From: CALDUY01 sp046350255
Lineage (GTDB): Bacteria > Planctomycetota > Planctomycetia > Gemmatales > Gemmataceae
Direction of reading: 5' to 3'
Length of the DNA: 64,000 bases
Assembly: GCA_046350255.1 (NCBI GenBank)
Contig: JAXMAV010000008.1
Coordinates: 345,938-409,937 of the forward strand
Below, piece by piece: positions 38,749 to 47,625 of this stretch. A program made the translations under genes and the position numbers. Below the pieces are notes generated by a model. The model saw nothing but the letters and a program-made list of their open reading frames with translations. It had not been told where the DNA came from and made no database searches. Numbering within the stretch: position 1 is the first letter of the stretch; every line of letters begins with the position of its first letter.

Positions 38749-40227
38749 TCAGAGGCGAACCCAGCGTGTCTCGCTTTGTCCGACCCGTCCCTCGCGCTGC
38801 AGTTTGATCAAGCCCGTCAAAATCTGCTGCCGGGCCAGACGCAGCACCGACTCGGGAAACCCCCGGTACAACTCGATCGCGATCTCTTCCGCGCTGCGCG
38901 ACCGTTGCGCCAGCGCCTCCAGCAACTGCTTTTCCCGCAGTGCGCGGTGGGCCAGGGTTTCGTCGAGCAGGGCTGTCGCCCGGGTGCTCGGTCCGCCGTG
39001 GGCCGGGATGAGGAGACGCGTGGGATAGCGCTTCAGACGTTCCAGCGAGGCGAGGTAGTCGGCCAGGTCGCCGTCCTCGGGGCTGATGATCATGGACGAC
39101 AGGGTTGACACCATGTCGCCGGCCAGGAGCAACCCGTAGTCTCGCTGGTAGAACGCCAGATGCCCAGGCGCGTGCCCCGGCGTGAACAGCGTCTCTAACG
39201 ACCACTCGCCACGCCCATGAGGCGCCGGCCCCAGGGGAAGCTGCTCATGATCGACCAGCAGCCGGTCGACGGGGACCAGCCCCCGAAGCAGGTCCGCGGT
39301 GTGAGCATGCGCCAGGATGGGTACTCCGTAGCGCCGGGCGCACTCCTGGGCTGCGCCGACGTGGTCGGGGTGATGATGCGACAGCACAATCGCCTGGGGA
39401 GGCCGTTCGTCCACGCTCTCGAACAGTTTGGCCTGCTCGCCGGCATCGACGGGACCGGGGTCGATCAGGTAGGTGGGCCCCGTGCCCACGAGCAGAGTGT
39501 TGGTGTGGGTCGTTGGCGGCAGCCCCTGGCAATCGAGCGGGATCATCAACACGCCGGGATTGAACCAGATGGGCGGTACCCGACCACGGTCCAGCAAGGA
39601 GAGCAGGGGCGCCAGCCGACCCGGCAGCTCGCCCACCGAACTATCTTCGATGGCCTGCAGAATCGACACCGTGGGCGGGGTGAGCAGCAGATCGGCCAGG
39701 CGCCAGCGTGTCAGGGCTTCACTGGCGCTGTGCCACCAGCCCTGGCTGAGTTCTCCGGGCCAGATGGTGGCCGTCTGTCCAGGCGGCAACGTCGCGGTGA
39801 AAAAGGCGGTATCGAACCGCAGAGGCGAGAACGGTGGCGTCACCAGGTGGCCCACCGGGGCGAGGTCGGCAGGATCGAGATGCCATCCCGCGCTGTCGAG
39901 CATCTGGGCGAGGGTGATGTGATTGTCGAGCAACAAACGGCGGAAGCGATCCAGCTCGGCTGACTGCCCAGGTGGCCGGCCATCGGCCTGGCGCACCAGT
40001 AGCACGCCGGTTTCCTCGAACAGCTCGCGGATGGCGGCGACGTGCCAGGGGGTGAGTCCAATCGCTGGCCGGGCCAGCTCGTCGTCGCCCTCGCCCAGCT
40101 TGCCGCCCGGGAACGCCACCATACCGCCCATGAATCGGAGCGTGGGCGAGCGGCCGACCAGGAACAGCTCGCGCGAGCCTTCTTGACGGGCGAGGATGAC
40201 GCTGGCAGCCTGGACGGGATGGCTCAT
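38749..40227 (-). CDS. NUDIX hydrolase fused to metallo-beta-lactamase-fold hydrolase
   Basis: About 492 residues. Residues 1-230 are a NUDIX domain with MVAFPGGKLGEGDDE, then an insertion before AAIRELFEETGVLL; the extended spacing recalls the NUDT7/NUDT19 type. Residues 235-430 are an MBL fold with the zinc motif LSHHHPDHVGAAQ, HAHTADLL, FTPGHAPGHLAF, LLAGDMVST and LIPAHGGP. The C-terminus is a LACTB2-like winged helix (SAEEIAIELYRGF ... ILTGLIKLQREGRV). The start at 40227 (MSHPVQAASVILARQ) begins the NUDIX fold; the 52 codons open upstream are non-homologous and overlap the regulator gene. It follows the response regulator with a 28-base gap. Substrates are unknown: acyl-CoA, nucleotide or RNA are all possible. 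Confidence 0.85.
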   Translation of the reverse strand: MSHPVQAASVILARQEGSRELFLVGRSPTLRFMGGMVAFPGGKLGEGDDELARPAIGLTPWHVAAIRELFEETGVLLVRQADGRPPGQSAELDRFRRLLLDNHITLAQMLDSAGWHLDPADLAPVGHLVTPPFSPLRFDTAFFTATLPPGQTATIWPGELSQGWWHSASEALTRWRLADLLLTPPTVSILQAIEDSSVGELPGRLAPLLSLLDRGRVPPIWFNPGVLMIPLDCQGLPPTTHTNTLLVGTGPTYLIDPGPVDAGEQAKLFESVDERPPQAIVLSHHHPDHVGAAQECARRYGVPILAHAHTADLLRGLVPVDRLLVDHEQLPLGPAPHGRGEWSLETLFTPGHAPGHLAFYQRDYGLLLAGDMVSTLSSMIISPEDGDLADYLASLERLKRYPTRLLIPAHGGPSTRATALLDETLAHRALREKQLLEALAQRSRSAEEIAIELYRGFPESVLRLARQQILTGLIKLQREGRVGQSETRWVRL

Positions 40228-40255
40228 GGGTGGGCAGGCCCCCGCCGGGGCAGGG

Positions 40256-40675
40256 TCACGACTGCGGCTCCTGCGGTTCCGCCTTTTGCGGTTCCGCCTT
40301 CCGGGTCTTACTGTGCAATCCTCGATCCACGGCCTCCAGCAGACGTTCCATGGCGAACGGCTTGCGGATGTAATCCACCACACCGAGATACTCGGCGTAG
40401 GCCTTGTGCCGACTACCCTCGTTGGCCGTGATCATGATGATCGGCGGCGCGTCGGGCTTGTCCTTGAAGTGTTCCAGCACCGGATACCCGCCCATGCGCG
40501 GCATCATCATGTCGAGGATGACCAGGTCGGGATGATGGTTGTAGACCTGCTGCTTGCCCTGGTGGCCGTCGCGAGCCTGGATGACGCGGTGGCCCTGGCG
40601 TTCGAGGACGGCGCGCAACCCATCGCTGAGTTCGAGGTCGTCATCGACGATCAGGATTGTTTTTTGCTCCGCCAT
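40256..40675 (-). CDS. Single-domain response regulator
   Basis: 139 residues, a CheY-like receiver and nothing else. Acidic pocket ILIVDDDLELSD, phospho-acceptor Asp in LVILDMMMPRMGG, Thr in IIMITANEGS and Lys in YIRKPFAMERL. The C-terminus carries a short KAEPQ repeat. There is no output domain, so it acts by protein contact or as a phosphorelay intermediate. It lies between the coiled-coil membrane protein and the NUDIX-MBL gene on the same strand; no kinase is adjacent. Confidence 0.9.
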   Translation of the reverse strand: MAEQKTILIVDDDLELSDGLRAVLERQGHRVIQARDGHQGKQQVYNHHPDLVILDMMMPRMGGYPVLEHFKDKPDAPPIIMITANEGSRHKAYAEYLGVVDYIRKPFAMERLLEAVDRGLHSKTRKAEPQKAEPQEPQS

Positions 40676-40740
40676 GTCCGCAATCCTCGGATCCGGCTCG
40701 GGGTGGTCGAAAAGGTTACTATATCATCTGCGCTTATGGA

Positions 40741-42222
40741 TCACAAGTCGATGGGCCGACGCCTCCGCAGGGCCGCCTGCACGCCGTGCAGCACCACGAA
40801 GACGCCGACCAGGCCCAGCAGCAGCCGCGTCGTGGTCAGAATCCGGCTGATGGTGCGCGCGCCAGCGGGGATCGCCTCCTGGACGTGATCGATGTTCTCG
40901 CGCAGTTCACCCAGCGATGCTTCCTGCCGTTCCAGGCCAGTTTCCACCTGCTCCACCACCACCGGCAGCGATTCCGCGAACAGCCTGGAGAGCCGCAGCG
41001 TCTCGTCCAGGGCCGTCTCGAACTGCTCGCGCACGCCCAGCGCCTGCTGCAGTTGCTTCCGCGTCGTCCGCAGCAGAGCGACCGACTTGCTCAGGCCGGT
41101 CCGCAGTTCGGGCCAGCGTGTCGCCACCGTGCCTAGCCCCTTTTCTGCCTGGCGCAGCGCGGTCGCCACTTCGCGCAGCTTGCCCGTGTCGCGCAGTGCG
41201 GCGGCGAGTTGTTGCACCTGCGTGGGCAGATCGTCGCCCAGCCGGGCCAGCTGACCCGTCAGCCGGCGCAACAGCGGTTCAAGTAGCTCCTGCCGCTGGA
41301 GCAGCTCCTGCAGATGCTTCCGCATCGACGCCACCACCTTCTGCGAGGCGCCCAGTGATTCCCGGAAGCGCGGCAGCTCACGGTGGATGCCGTCCATCTC
41401 CTTGACCGCCGCCTGTGCGCCTTTCGCTGCCTTGCTCATGCCCTCGGCCACGGTCTTCGCGTCGGGCCAGAACGGCTTCTCTTCCACCGCCAGGCGAAGG
41501 TCCTTGAACGCCACCTTTGGCATGGTGTATTTGCCCATCTTCTCGACCTGTCCGGATCCGGCGTCCAGCGCCACTTCCAGCCCCTTGACGCCGTTGCGCA
41601 TCTGCTCGAAGTTCTCCGGTAACAGCGTCCGACCGAGTCGATCCAGGCCATCCTCGAACTTTTCCAGACTCTCGACCAGGGCGCGAGCCCCTTTCAGATC
41701 GAGCGGCTTCTCCTCGAGAATGCGAGCCAGCCGGGCGGCGTCGGGCTTGATCTGCGCGGCGGCCCGGTCCAGCGTGTCGGCCGCCTTGCTGGCCGTGGGC
41801 AGGACCTTCTCGTCCAGGTAGCTCGCGGCACTTCCCAGCCCCCGGGCCAGCTGCTCCACCCCGCGCGGGTCCAGCGTGGCGCTCACTCCCTCCAGCCCCT
41901 CGGCCGCCAGGTCGAGCGCTTCGCAGGCGGCCTGCAACCCCGCGCCATCCAGCGTGCGCCCATGCAATTGCTGGCTCACCTGGCCCACCTGCTTCTCCAG
42001 CCGCACCGCCAGGCCGCGCAGCCCCGGCTGCTGCTCGCGCAGTGCTCGGCACTGCTCAGCCAGAGCGCCAACCTGTCGGCTGGCGCTCTGGCTGGCCGCC
42101 TCCAGCCGGCCTGCGGTTTCGGCCACGTCGCCCGATCCTGGGAGCAGGAACGCCAGCACCCCCAGCGTGATACCGCAGGCCACTTCGAGCACACTCACCA
42201 CAAGGCCCAGGATCTGCCGCAT
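40741..42222 (-). CDS. Coiled-coil membrane protein, unknown function
   Basis: 493 residues. A membrane helix lies at each end: near the N-terminus (ILGLVVSVLEVACGITLGVLAFLL) and near the C-terminus (ILTTTRLLLGLVGVFVVLHGV). Between them are some 430 residues of almost pure helix with heptad character (for example LEQLARGLGSAASYLDEKV, LRQAEKGLGTVATRW). The layout resembles a rod-like periplasmic spacer or a methyl-accepting-type helical bundle, but no signalling motif is seen. GAGGGG lies about eight bases upstream of the ATG. It is transcribed divergently from the FHA/kinase locus across 143 bases and heads the run containing the response regulator. Confidence 0.7.
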   Translation of the reverse strand: MRQILGLVVSVLEVACGITLGVLAFLLPGSGDVAETAGRLEAASQSASRQVGALAEQCRALREQQPGLRGLAVRLEKQVGQVSQQLHGRTLDGAGLQAACEALDLAAEGLEGVSATLDPRGVEQLARGLGSAASYLDEKVLPTASKAADTLDRAAAQIKPDAARLARILEEKPLDLKGARALVESLEKFEDGLDRLGRTLLPENFEQMRNGVKGLEVALDAGSGQVEKMGKYTMPKVAFKDLRLAVEEKPFWPDAKTVAEGMSKAAKGAQAAVKEMDGIHRELPRFRESLGASQKVVASMRKHLQELLQRQELLEPLLRRLTGQLARLGDDLPTQVQQLAAALRDTGKLREVATALRQAEKGLGTVATRWPELRTGLSKSVALLRTTRKQLQQALGVREQFETALDETLRLSRLFAESLPVVVEQVETGLERQEASLGELRENIDHVQEAIPAGARTISRILTTTRLLLGLVGVFVVLHGVQAALRRRRPIDL

Positions 42223-42287
42223 GAGGGAACCCCTCGGAGATGGGAGGAAAGGTCCCCCATTCTACCACGGCCACCTCTCTTCCCCCG

Positions 42288-42316
42288 TTGCAAACCCGGC
42301 TCCAGGTCGGTACAAA
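42288..42316 (+). promoter_or_regulatory. Candidate promoter for the FHA/kinase/phosphatase locus
   Basis: TTGCAA (42288-42293), 17-base spacer, TACAAA (42311-42316), 50 bases before the ATG at 42366. Four of six bases match consensus in each box. It lies in the short divergent gap ahead of the eight-gene locus. Confidence 0.35.
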
Positions 42317-42365
42317 CCAGGAAGTCAAACCATCACCCATACCCATCGAGCGGGAGCGCTGGCCG

Positions 42366-43322
42366 ATGGCCCTGCTCACGCGGATCTACTTCAACACCGT
42401 CTTCGGCGCTCTGGGCGGCTTGCTTGGCTGGATGCTTCTGAGCGTTCTGGGCCGCGATTCTGCCGACACCGGACAGCTGCTGTTCAACGGCGCACTCGTC
42501 GGGGCCGGCATCGGCTACCTGGTGGTGAGCGTCGATGCCATGCGCGATCGCTCGTGGCTGCGCTTCGGCCGGCTGGCCACCTACGGCTTGTTGCTGGGCG
42601 CACTCGGCGGGGCGTTCGGCATGTTCCTCGCCGAACGCGTCAATTTCCTGCTCGTCAAGAACATCGGCGCCATTCGCGGAAGCAGCGTGGCGTTCACCCT
42701 CACCGTCGTGGCCCGGGGGCTGGGCTTTCTCTTCCTGGGAGCCGCGGTCGGCATCAGCGAGGGCATCGCGGCCCGCTCGCTGGGCAAACTCAGTTACGGC
42801 ACGCTGGGCGGCACGCTGGGCGGATTCCTGGGCGGATGCCTGTTTGGACTCGTCTATCTGCTCACGCGCGACCGCAGCGGGGCAGCCGTGGCGGGCGCCA
42901 CCGGCCTGGTGATCATGGGCGCCTGCATCGGCGCGCTGTCGGCCCTCGTCCAGGGCGTCTTTCAGGCGGCCAGCGTCCGGGTGCTGCGCGGCTGGCAGGA
43001 AGGCCGCGAGTATGCCTTGGTGCGCGAGGCAACGCTGCTGGGCCGCGACGAGCACGCCGACATCGCTCTGTTTCGGGACATGAAGGTCGAAAAACGCCAC
43101 GTGGTGATCGAACGGCGCGGCGGGAAGTACCTGCTGCGCAACCAGAATGCCCCCCCGGAATGGACTCGCGTCAACGATGTGCCGGTGGCCCAGACGTGCG
43201 ACCTGCACGACGGTGACCGGGTGCAGCTAGGGAATGTGTTGCTGCGGTTTCAGATGCGGGGAGCCCAGACGCGTCCGACGCCAGTGCGGCCGGCATCGTC
43301 CCAGCCCCTGCGGGTATCCTGA
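42366..43322 (+). CDS. Polytopic membrane protein with C-terminal FHA domain
   Basis: 318 residues. About six or seven Gly-rich membrane helices fill residues 1-205 (IYFNTVFGALGGLLGWMLLSVL, GRLATYGLLLGALGGAFGMFL, YGTLGGTLGGFLGGCLFGLVYLL, AGATGLVIMGACIGALSALVQGVF). They are followed by an FHA domain (EATLLGRDEHADIAL, KRHVVIERRGGKYLLRN, HDGDRVQLGNVLLRF), a phosphothreonine-binding fold. The start at 42366 has GGAG ten bases upstream; an open extension to 42240 has no membrane-protein character. First gene of the locus. It is a paralogue of the gene at 50273-51163, and the FHA half likely reads phosphorylation by the kinase at 51175. Confidence 0.82.
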   Translation: MALLTRIYFNTVFGALGGLLGWMLLSVLGRDSADTGQLLFNGALVGAGIGYLVVSVDAMRDRSWLRFGRLATYGLLLGALGGAFGMFLAERVNFLLVKNIGAIRGSSVAFTLTVVARGLGFLFLGAAVGISEGIAARSLGKLSYGTLGGTLGGFLGGCLFGLVYLLTRDRSGAAVAGATGLVIMGACIGALSALVQGVFQAASVRVLRGWQEGREYALVREATLLGRDEHADIALFRDMKVEKRHVVIERRGGKYLLRNQNAPPEWTRVNDVPVAQTCDLHDGDRVQLGNVLLRFQMRGAQTRPTPVRPASSQPLRVS

Positions 43323-43354
43323 GCCCGCGAGCCAGGGCCGCTCCAGGAGATGTC

Positions 43355-45304
43355 ATGGTTCAGCTCTGCCCGCGCTGCCAGCGGGCCAATCCTTCGCAGG
43401 CGGCCTTCTGCTACTTCGATGGTTGCCTCTTGCAGCAGGGTGGCACGACGGTGCCCCCCGGCACCTTCCTGCAAGAGTTCGTCTTTCCCTCCGGCCGACG
43501 CTGCCGCAACTTCGACGAACTGGCCCAGGGCATTTACCACGAATGGGAAGACGCCCGCGAACTGCTGGCGGATGGCAGCTTCGTCGCCTTCCTGGCCGGT
43601 CTGGGGCGCGGCGATCTCGTGCGGTTCGCCCGCGAAGCCCAGGCAGTCGCCGATCGCGACATCGCCCTGACCAACTTCGTCGATGCGCTGCCTGCCAGCC
43701 AGGTGCAGGGACCGCGCCTGGGACTCAACCCACGTCGCCTGTTCGTGGGACCGTTGCCGGTGGATGAACAGCGCAGCGTGCAGCTTCGTCTGCTGAACGA
43801 GGGGCAGGGGGTGCTGCAGGGCAAAATCAGCGGGGCTGAGGGCGCTCCGTGGCTGCGCCTGGCCGCTGGCGGCACCGGACTCGCCCAGGCAGTCCACGCC
43901 GCGCGCGAGCAGACCATCGCTGTGCAGATCGACACCAGCGGCCTGGTGGTGGGACAGAACTACAGCGGCAAGCTGGTGGTGGTCAGCAACGGCGGCATCG
44001 CCGAGGTGCCGGTGCGACTCGAGTTGACCGCGCGGCCCTTTCTGCGTCCGCCCTACCAGGGTGCGCAGAGCCCCCAGGACCTGGCCCGGAAAATGCGCGA
44101 CAACCCCCATCCCGCGGTGCCGATGCTGGAATCGGGCGAGATTGCCCGCTGGTTTCGCTCCAACGGTTGGACTTACCCCATCGCCGGCGCCACCGCGCCG
44201 GGCCTGGCTTCGGTCCAGCAGTTCTTCGAGGAGCTGGGCCTGGCCCGCGCGCCGCTGATCCACGTTTCGCAGCAGGAGTTCCACTTCCAGTGCCGCGCGG
44301 GCGACGTCCGCCACGATCAGGTCGTCATCCGCTCGCCAGCGCGGAAGCTGGTGTACGCCCGGGCCGAGAGCGATCAACCCTGGCTGGAGGCGACCACGCC
44401 CAACGTGTCCGGCCAGGTGCAGGCCGCCATCGACTTCACCGTCGATACCTCGCTGATGGCCGCCGAACCAGTGCAGGAAGCCACGCTGCGCGTGATCGCC
44501 AACGCGGGCCAGACCTTCCCGGTGCGCGTGCGCGTCGAGTTGACCGGCAAACCCTCCACCCGCGTTCACCCGAGCAAACCGACCACCGCCACTCTGCCGA
44601 CCGCAGCAGCCGCGATGACTCCCACGGTGCCGAATCAGCCAGCCATGGCGTCCGTGCCGGCGGCACTGCCCCTGGCAAAGGCCGATGCGCCCGTGGTCCG
44701 ACGCCGCGATCGTCCGACGACCCTGGGCGAGGTGGTCATCATTGCGGCGTTGCTGGCGTTTCTCCTGCGCCTGCTCTTTCTGCTGCCCGGCGATGTCTAC
44801 GCGCGCCTGCTGGCGGTGCCGGGCGGGTCGCCGACTCCCGGCGCGCTGGCCGCCTGGCTGGAAGTCCCCTCGCCCGAACAGGGCTTCCTGAGCCACCTGG
44901 TGCTGGCCGTCTGGTGGGTCGGCGCGCTGGCGGGTGTGATCGTGGTGTGGCGCGTCGGCGGACGCTGGGCCGACGTGCTCTTCGGCGCGGTCGCCGGGGC
45001 CATGGCCGGGGTGGTGGCCGCGGTCACGCTGGGCATCGTGGTCATCGTGGGCGACATCCTCCCGCGCGAGGTGCTTGGACGCATCCTGGGGACGCAACCG
45101 CTGGGCCCCGCGACAGCGACTCCCCTGTGGATGGCGACGGCGCTCGGGTGCTGGCTGGTGCTGGGAGGCGTGGTGGGGTTGCTCCTGGGGATCACCGGCC
45201 GGCCCGGTCGGCGCCTGCTGGCCCGGCTCGCCAATCCGGTTAGCCGGGTCTTTCACGGCGCGGGGTTTCACCAGCTCGGCGAGGCTCTCGAGCTACGCGT
45301 CTAG
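43355..45304 (+). CDS. Zinc-ribbon / beta-sandwich membrane protein (CYFDG family, copy 1)
   Basis: 649 residues. The N-terminal mini zinc ribbon is LCPRCQRANPSQAAFCYFDG, where the second metal knuckle is Cys-x-x-Asp instead of Cys-x-x-Cys. A helical module (FVFPSGRRCRNFDELAQG ... FLAGLGRGDLV) leads to an Ig-like sandwich (about 115-225), a second helical module (MLESGEIARWFRSNGWTYP, VQQFFEELGL) and another Ig-like sandwich (about 300-410). An Ala/Pro/Thr linker follows, then four C-terminal membrane helices (about 455-630). The same order occurs in the gene at 47626-50265. No enzymatic motif is seen; it looks like a membrane-tethered scaffold. It lies 32 bases after the FHA membrane protein. 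Confidence 0.78.
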   Translation: MVQLCPRCQRANPSQAAFCYFDGCLLQQGGTTVPPGTFLQEFVFPSGRRCRNFDELAQGIYHEWEDARELLADGSFVAFLAGLGRGDLVRFAREAQAVADRDIALTNFVDALPASQVQGPRLGLNPRRLFVGPLPVDEQRSVQLRLLNEGQGVLQGKISGAEGAPWLRLAAGGTGLAQAVHAAREQTIAVQIDTSGLVVGQNYSGKLVVVSNGGIAEVPVRLELTARPFLRPPYQGAQSPQDLARKMRDNPHPAVPMLESGEIARWFRSNGWTYPIAGATAPGLASVQQFFEELGLARAPLIHVSQQEFHFQCRAGDVRHDQVVIRSPARKLVYARAESDQPWLEATTPNVSGQVQAAIDFTVDTSLMAAEPVQEATLRVIANAGQTFPVRVRVELTGKPSTRVHPSKPTTATLPTAAAAMTPTVPNQPAMASVPAALPLAKADAPVVRRRDRPTTLGEVVIIAALLAFLLRLLFLLPGDVYARLLAVPGGSPTPGALAAWLEVPSPEQGFLSHLVLAVWWVGALAGVIVVWRVGGRWADVLFGAVAGAMAGVVAAVTLGIVVIVGDILPREVLGRILGTQPLGPATATPLWMATALGCWLVLGGVVGLLLGITGRPGRRLLARLANPVSRVFHGAGFHQLGEALELRV

Positions 45305-45441
45305 CAGCCGCGGCGCGAAAAGCACGCGGCAGCCAGTTGCCGGGTCGGAATGGGTGTGTTAGAAAAGCCCTGAAGCCCTATCTGACCGCTCCTCCGGGGT
45401 TCGACGCAGCCCCATCTCCGACCGAGCCGCGACACGACACC

Positions 45442-46734
45442 ATGACCCCAACATCCTCGCAACCGAAGATTCACATAGAGCGGATGATGTACCGGAACAG
45501 CATCGCGGTGGCCGGGGACTCGGCCGCCAGCTATGCCCTGGTCAAGCTCATCCCCACGGGCGGTGGTGCCAAGCCGCTTCCCCTCAACCTCGCCCTGGTA
45601 CTCGACGTCTCCGGGTCGATGTACGAGGAAGACGGCACCGGCAAATCCCGGCTCAGCCGCGTGCAGGAGGCCGCCTTCCACGCCCTGCAGAAGCTCAAAC
45701 CCGAGGATAGCCTGGCCATCGTGGCGTTCGCCTACGACTGTCAGGTGGTCCTTCCCTCGACGCCGTTGACGCAGAAGGCCGCGATCGAAGACGTCATCCA
45801 GCGCATCGATCGTTTCGAGGTCGATCCGGGTGGCACCGCCATGGATGCCGGCATCACCGCCGGCCTCGCCGAGGTGGAGAAAAATCTCGGCCCGGGCAAG
45901 CTGTCGCAGATCATCGTGCTGACTGACGGCGAAACCTCGAACGAAACCACCTGCCGCGACCTGGCCCGCAAGGCCGCTGAGAAAAAGATTTATCTCAACG
46001 TCATCGGTGTCGGCACCGAGTGGAACCAGACGCTCATCAAGGATCTGGCCAAGCTTGCCGAGGGCGACTGGGGCTACATCGACGTCAACGACGCCAACGC
46101 GGCCGAGCGCGTCTTCGGCGAGCAGTTCGGCAGCCTGTCGGCGGTCGGCTTCCTCAACGTCGAGATGCGCCTCAAGGCGATGAAAGACATTCGCATCAAG
46201 CGCGTCCGCCAGGTGGTGCCCGACATCAAGGAACTGCCGCTGGTCGAGCCGGAGGAACGCCTCCTGGTTGCCAGTCTGGGCACACTCGAACGGGATCGCT
46301 CACCCCGGTACATTCTCGATCTCAGTCTGCCGAAGCGACCCGATGGCAAGTTCGTCATCGCCCAGGTCGAGGTGACCTACGACACCGGCCGCGGCCGGGA
46401 GTCCACCGGCATGGTGCCCCTTGAGGTCTCGTACACCGCGGCTGGGCAGGGCTACATCAACGCCGAGGTGGCCAAGCACATCGACGAGGTGCAGATCTTC
46501 GAGCAGAATAAGCTGCTGCAGAAGGCCATCGCCTCGGGCGACAAGGCTGAGGTCGAGCGCGTGGCCAAGAACATCGCTGACAAGGGCGAGGTGATGGGGC
46601 CGCGGGCGGCGAAGAAAACCATGCTCGCCCGGCAGGTGCTGCAAGAACTTAATGTGGGCGGCCGCGTCTCGAAGAAGACGCAGCTGGCCGTGGACGACGT
46701 GGCCCGCATGGTCGAGGATGCGCCATCCATGTGA
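45442..46734 (+). CDS. VWA domain protein
   Basis: 430 residues. A VWA domain with a complete MIDAS: LVLDVSGSMYEE (DxSxS), the metal-binding Thr region in DPGGTAMDAGI, and IIVLTDGETSNETTC. Beta-rich and helical C-terminal regions follow (LSLPKRPDGKFVIAQVEVTY, LQKAIASGDKAEVERVAKNI). No signal peptide or membrane helix, so it is cytosolic. ATG 45442 (MTPTSSQPKIHIERM) is preferred over an upstream start at 45337 because the fold begins there. Placed between the two halves of the FHA/zinc-ribbon locus, it is probably the protein-interaction hub, as in TerY-type kinase/phosphatase/VWA sets. Confidence 0.9.
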   Translation: MTPTSSQPKIHIERMMYRNSIAVAGDSAASYALVKLIPTGGGAKPLPLNLALVLDVSGSMYEEDGTGKSRLSRVQEAAFHALQKLKPEDSLAIVAFAYDCQVVLPSTPLTQKAAIEDVIQRIDRFEVDPGGTAMDAGITAGLAEVEKNLGPGKLSQIIVLTDGETSNETTCRDLARKAAEKKIYLNVIGVGTEWNQTLIKDLAKLAEGDWGYIDVNDANAAERVFGEQFGSLSAVGFLNVEMRLKAMKDIRIKRVRQVVPDIKELPLVEPEERLLVASLGTLERDRSPRYILDLSLPKRPDGKFVIAQVEVTYDTGRGRESTGMVPLEVSYTAAGQGYINAEVAKHIDEVQIFEQNKLLQKAIASGDKAEVERVAKNIADKGEVMGPRAAKKTMLARQVLQELNVGGRVSKKTQLAVDDVARMVEDAPSM

Positions 46735-46796
46735 GCGTTCCCCTGGCGCAGGCCGCGCCGGAGACGCCTGGCTTATTCGCATTGAAGAGGTTCAAG

Positions 46797-47546
46797 ATGA
46801 TCAAGTGTCCGTTCTGTCATTACGAGAACGAGGATGGCGCGTTATTCTGCGAACGCTGCACCTCGGATTTATCCGCCGTTGCGCCCACTCCGGCGCCACT
46901 GTCGCCGCCGCCGATCCCGCCAGCGTTGCCCGCCATCCCCGTGGCCGAGGCGATGCCGCTGGTGGCCGAGGCCGTGCCGTTCGAGGCCTCGCCGTTCGAG
47001 GCCATTCCGGTGGCCATGGCCGAGCCGATCGATGCCTTTCCGCTCACGCCGATTGCCGAAGCCGAACCGATCGAGTTGGCGCCGGTGATGCCCGCCGCCC
47101 TGGAGCACATCCCTTCCGCCCCGCCGGTCCCCGCGGTCGAACCCGTCCCGATGGCTGCCCCGGTGGCTCCGCCGCCACCACCCGCCCCGGCTCCTGCACC
47201 TGACGTCGGCGCCATGCCCGCCACGGCGCAGCCCCGGCTGCTCGTTCAGCGCGGCCAGCGCCGGAACGTCGAGTACCCGATCTACGAAGGCGCCAACTTC
47301 ATTGGCCGCGCCGATGAGAAGCCGGTCGATATCGACCTGGAAGATCAGGAGCCGCCCGACCGCATCTGGTGCTCACGGCAGCACGCCTGCCTCATGTGGG
47401 AAAACGACGTCCTGACGCTGGAAGATCTCAACAGCGCCAACGGCACCTACGTCAATCGGGCCCGGGTCTACCCCGGCCAGAAGAAGCAGTTGGTGGCCAA
47501 CGACATCATCCAGATCGGCAACGTCCAGCTCAAGGTCGTGATTTGA
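46797..47546 (+). CDS. Zinc-ribbon protein with C-terminal FHA domain
   Basis: 249 residues. The N-terminal zinc ribbon is MIKCPFCHYENEDGALFCERC. It is joined by a long Pro/Ala/Glu-rich flexible linker (about residues 28-140) to an FHA domain: EGANFIGRADEKPVDIDL, CSRQHACLMWEND, LEDLNSANGTYVNR and NDIIQIGNVQLKVVI. The classic GR, SxxH and NG residues of FHA domains are all present. AGAGG lies seven bases before the ATG, which fixes this start over an open extension at 46731. It is cytosolic and likely binds phosphothreonine on a partner in the same locus. Confidence 0.88.
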   Translation: MIKCPFCHYENEDGALFCERCTSDLSAVAPTPAPLSPPPIPPALPAIPVAEAMPLVAEAVPFEASPFEAIPVAMAEPIDAFPLTPIAEAEPIELAPVMPAALEHIPSAPPVPAVEPVPMAAPVAPPPPPAPAPAPDVGAMPATAQPRLLVQRGQRRNVEYPIYEGANFIGRADEKPVDIDLEDQEPPDRIWCSRQHACLMWENDVLTLEDLNSANGTYVNRARVYPGQKKQLVANDIIQIGNVQLKVVI

Positions 47547-47625
47547 TCCACGCCCCAGGCGGGGGAGCGGGATAGGCCCTACTCCCCCCTGCCGCGTCCG
47601 CCACGCTTCCCTCGAGACGTCCTCC

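Noticed and set aside
43250..45271. 673-codon open frame on the minus strand inside the CYFDG scaffold gene
   Set aside because: Low-complexity Gln/His/Gly-rich product typical of a codon-bias shadow; the plus-strand gene has a paralogue at 47626.
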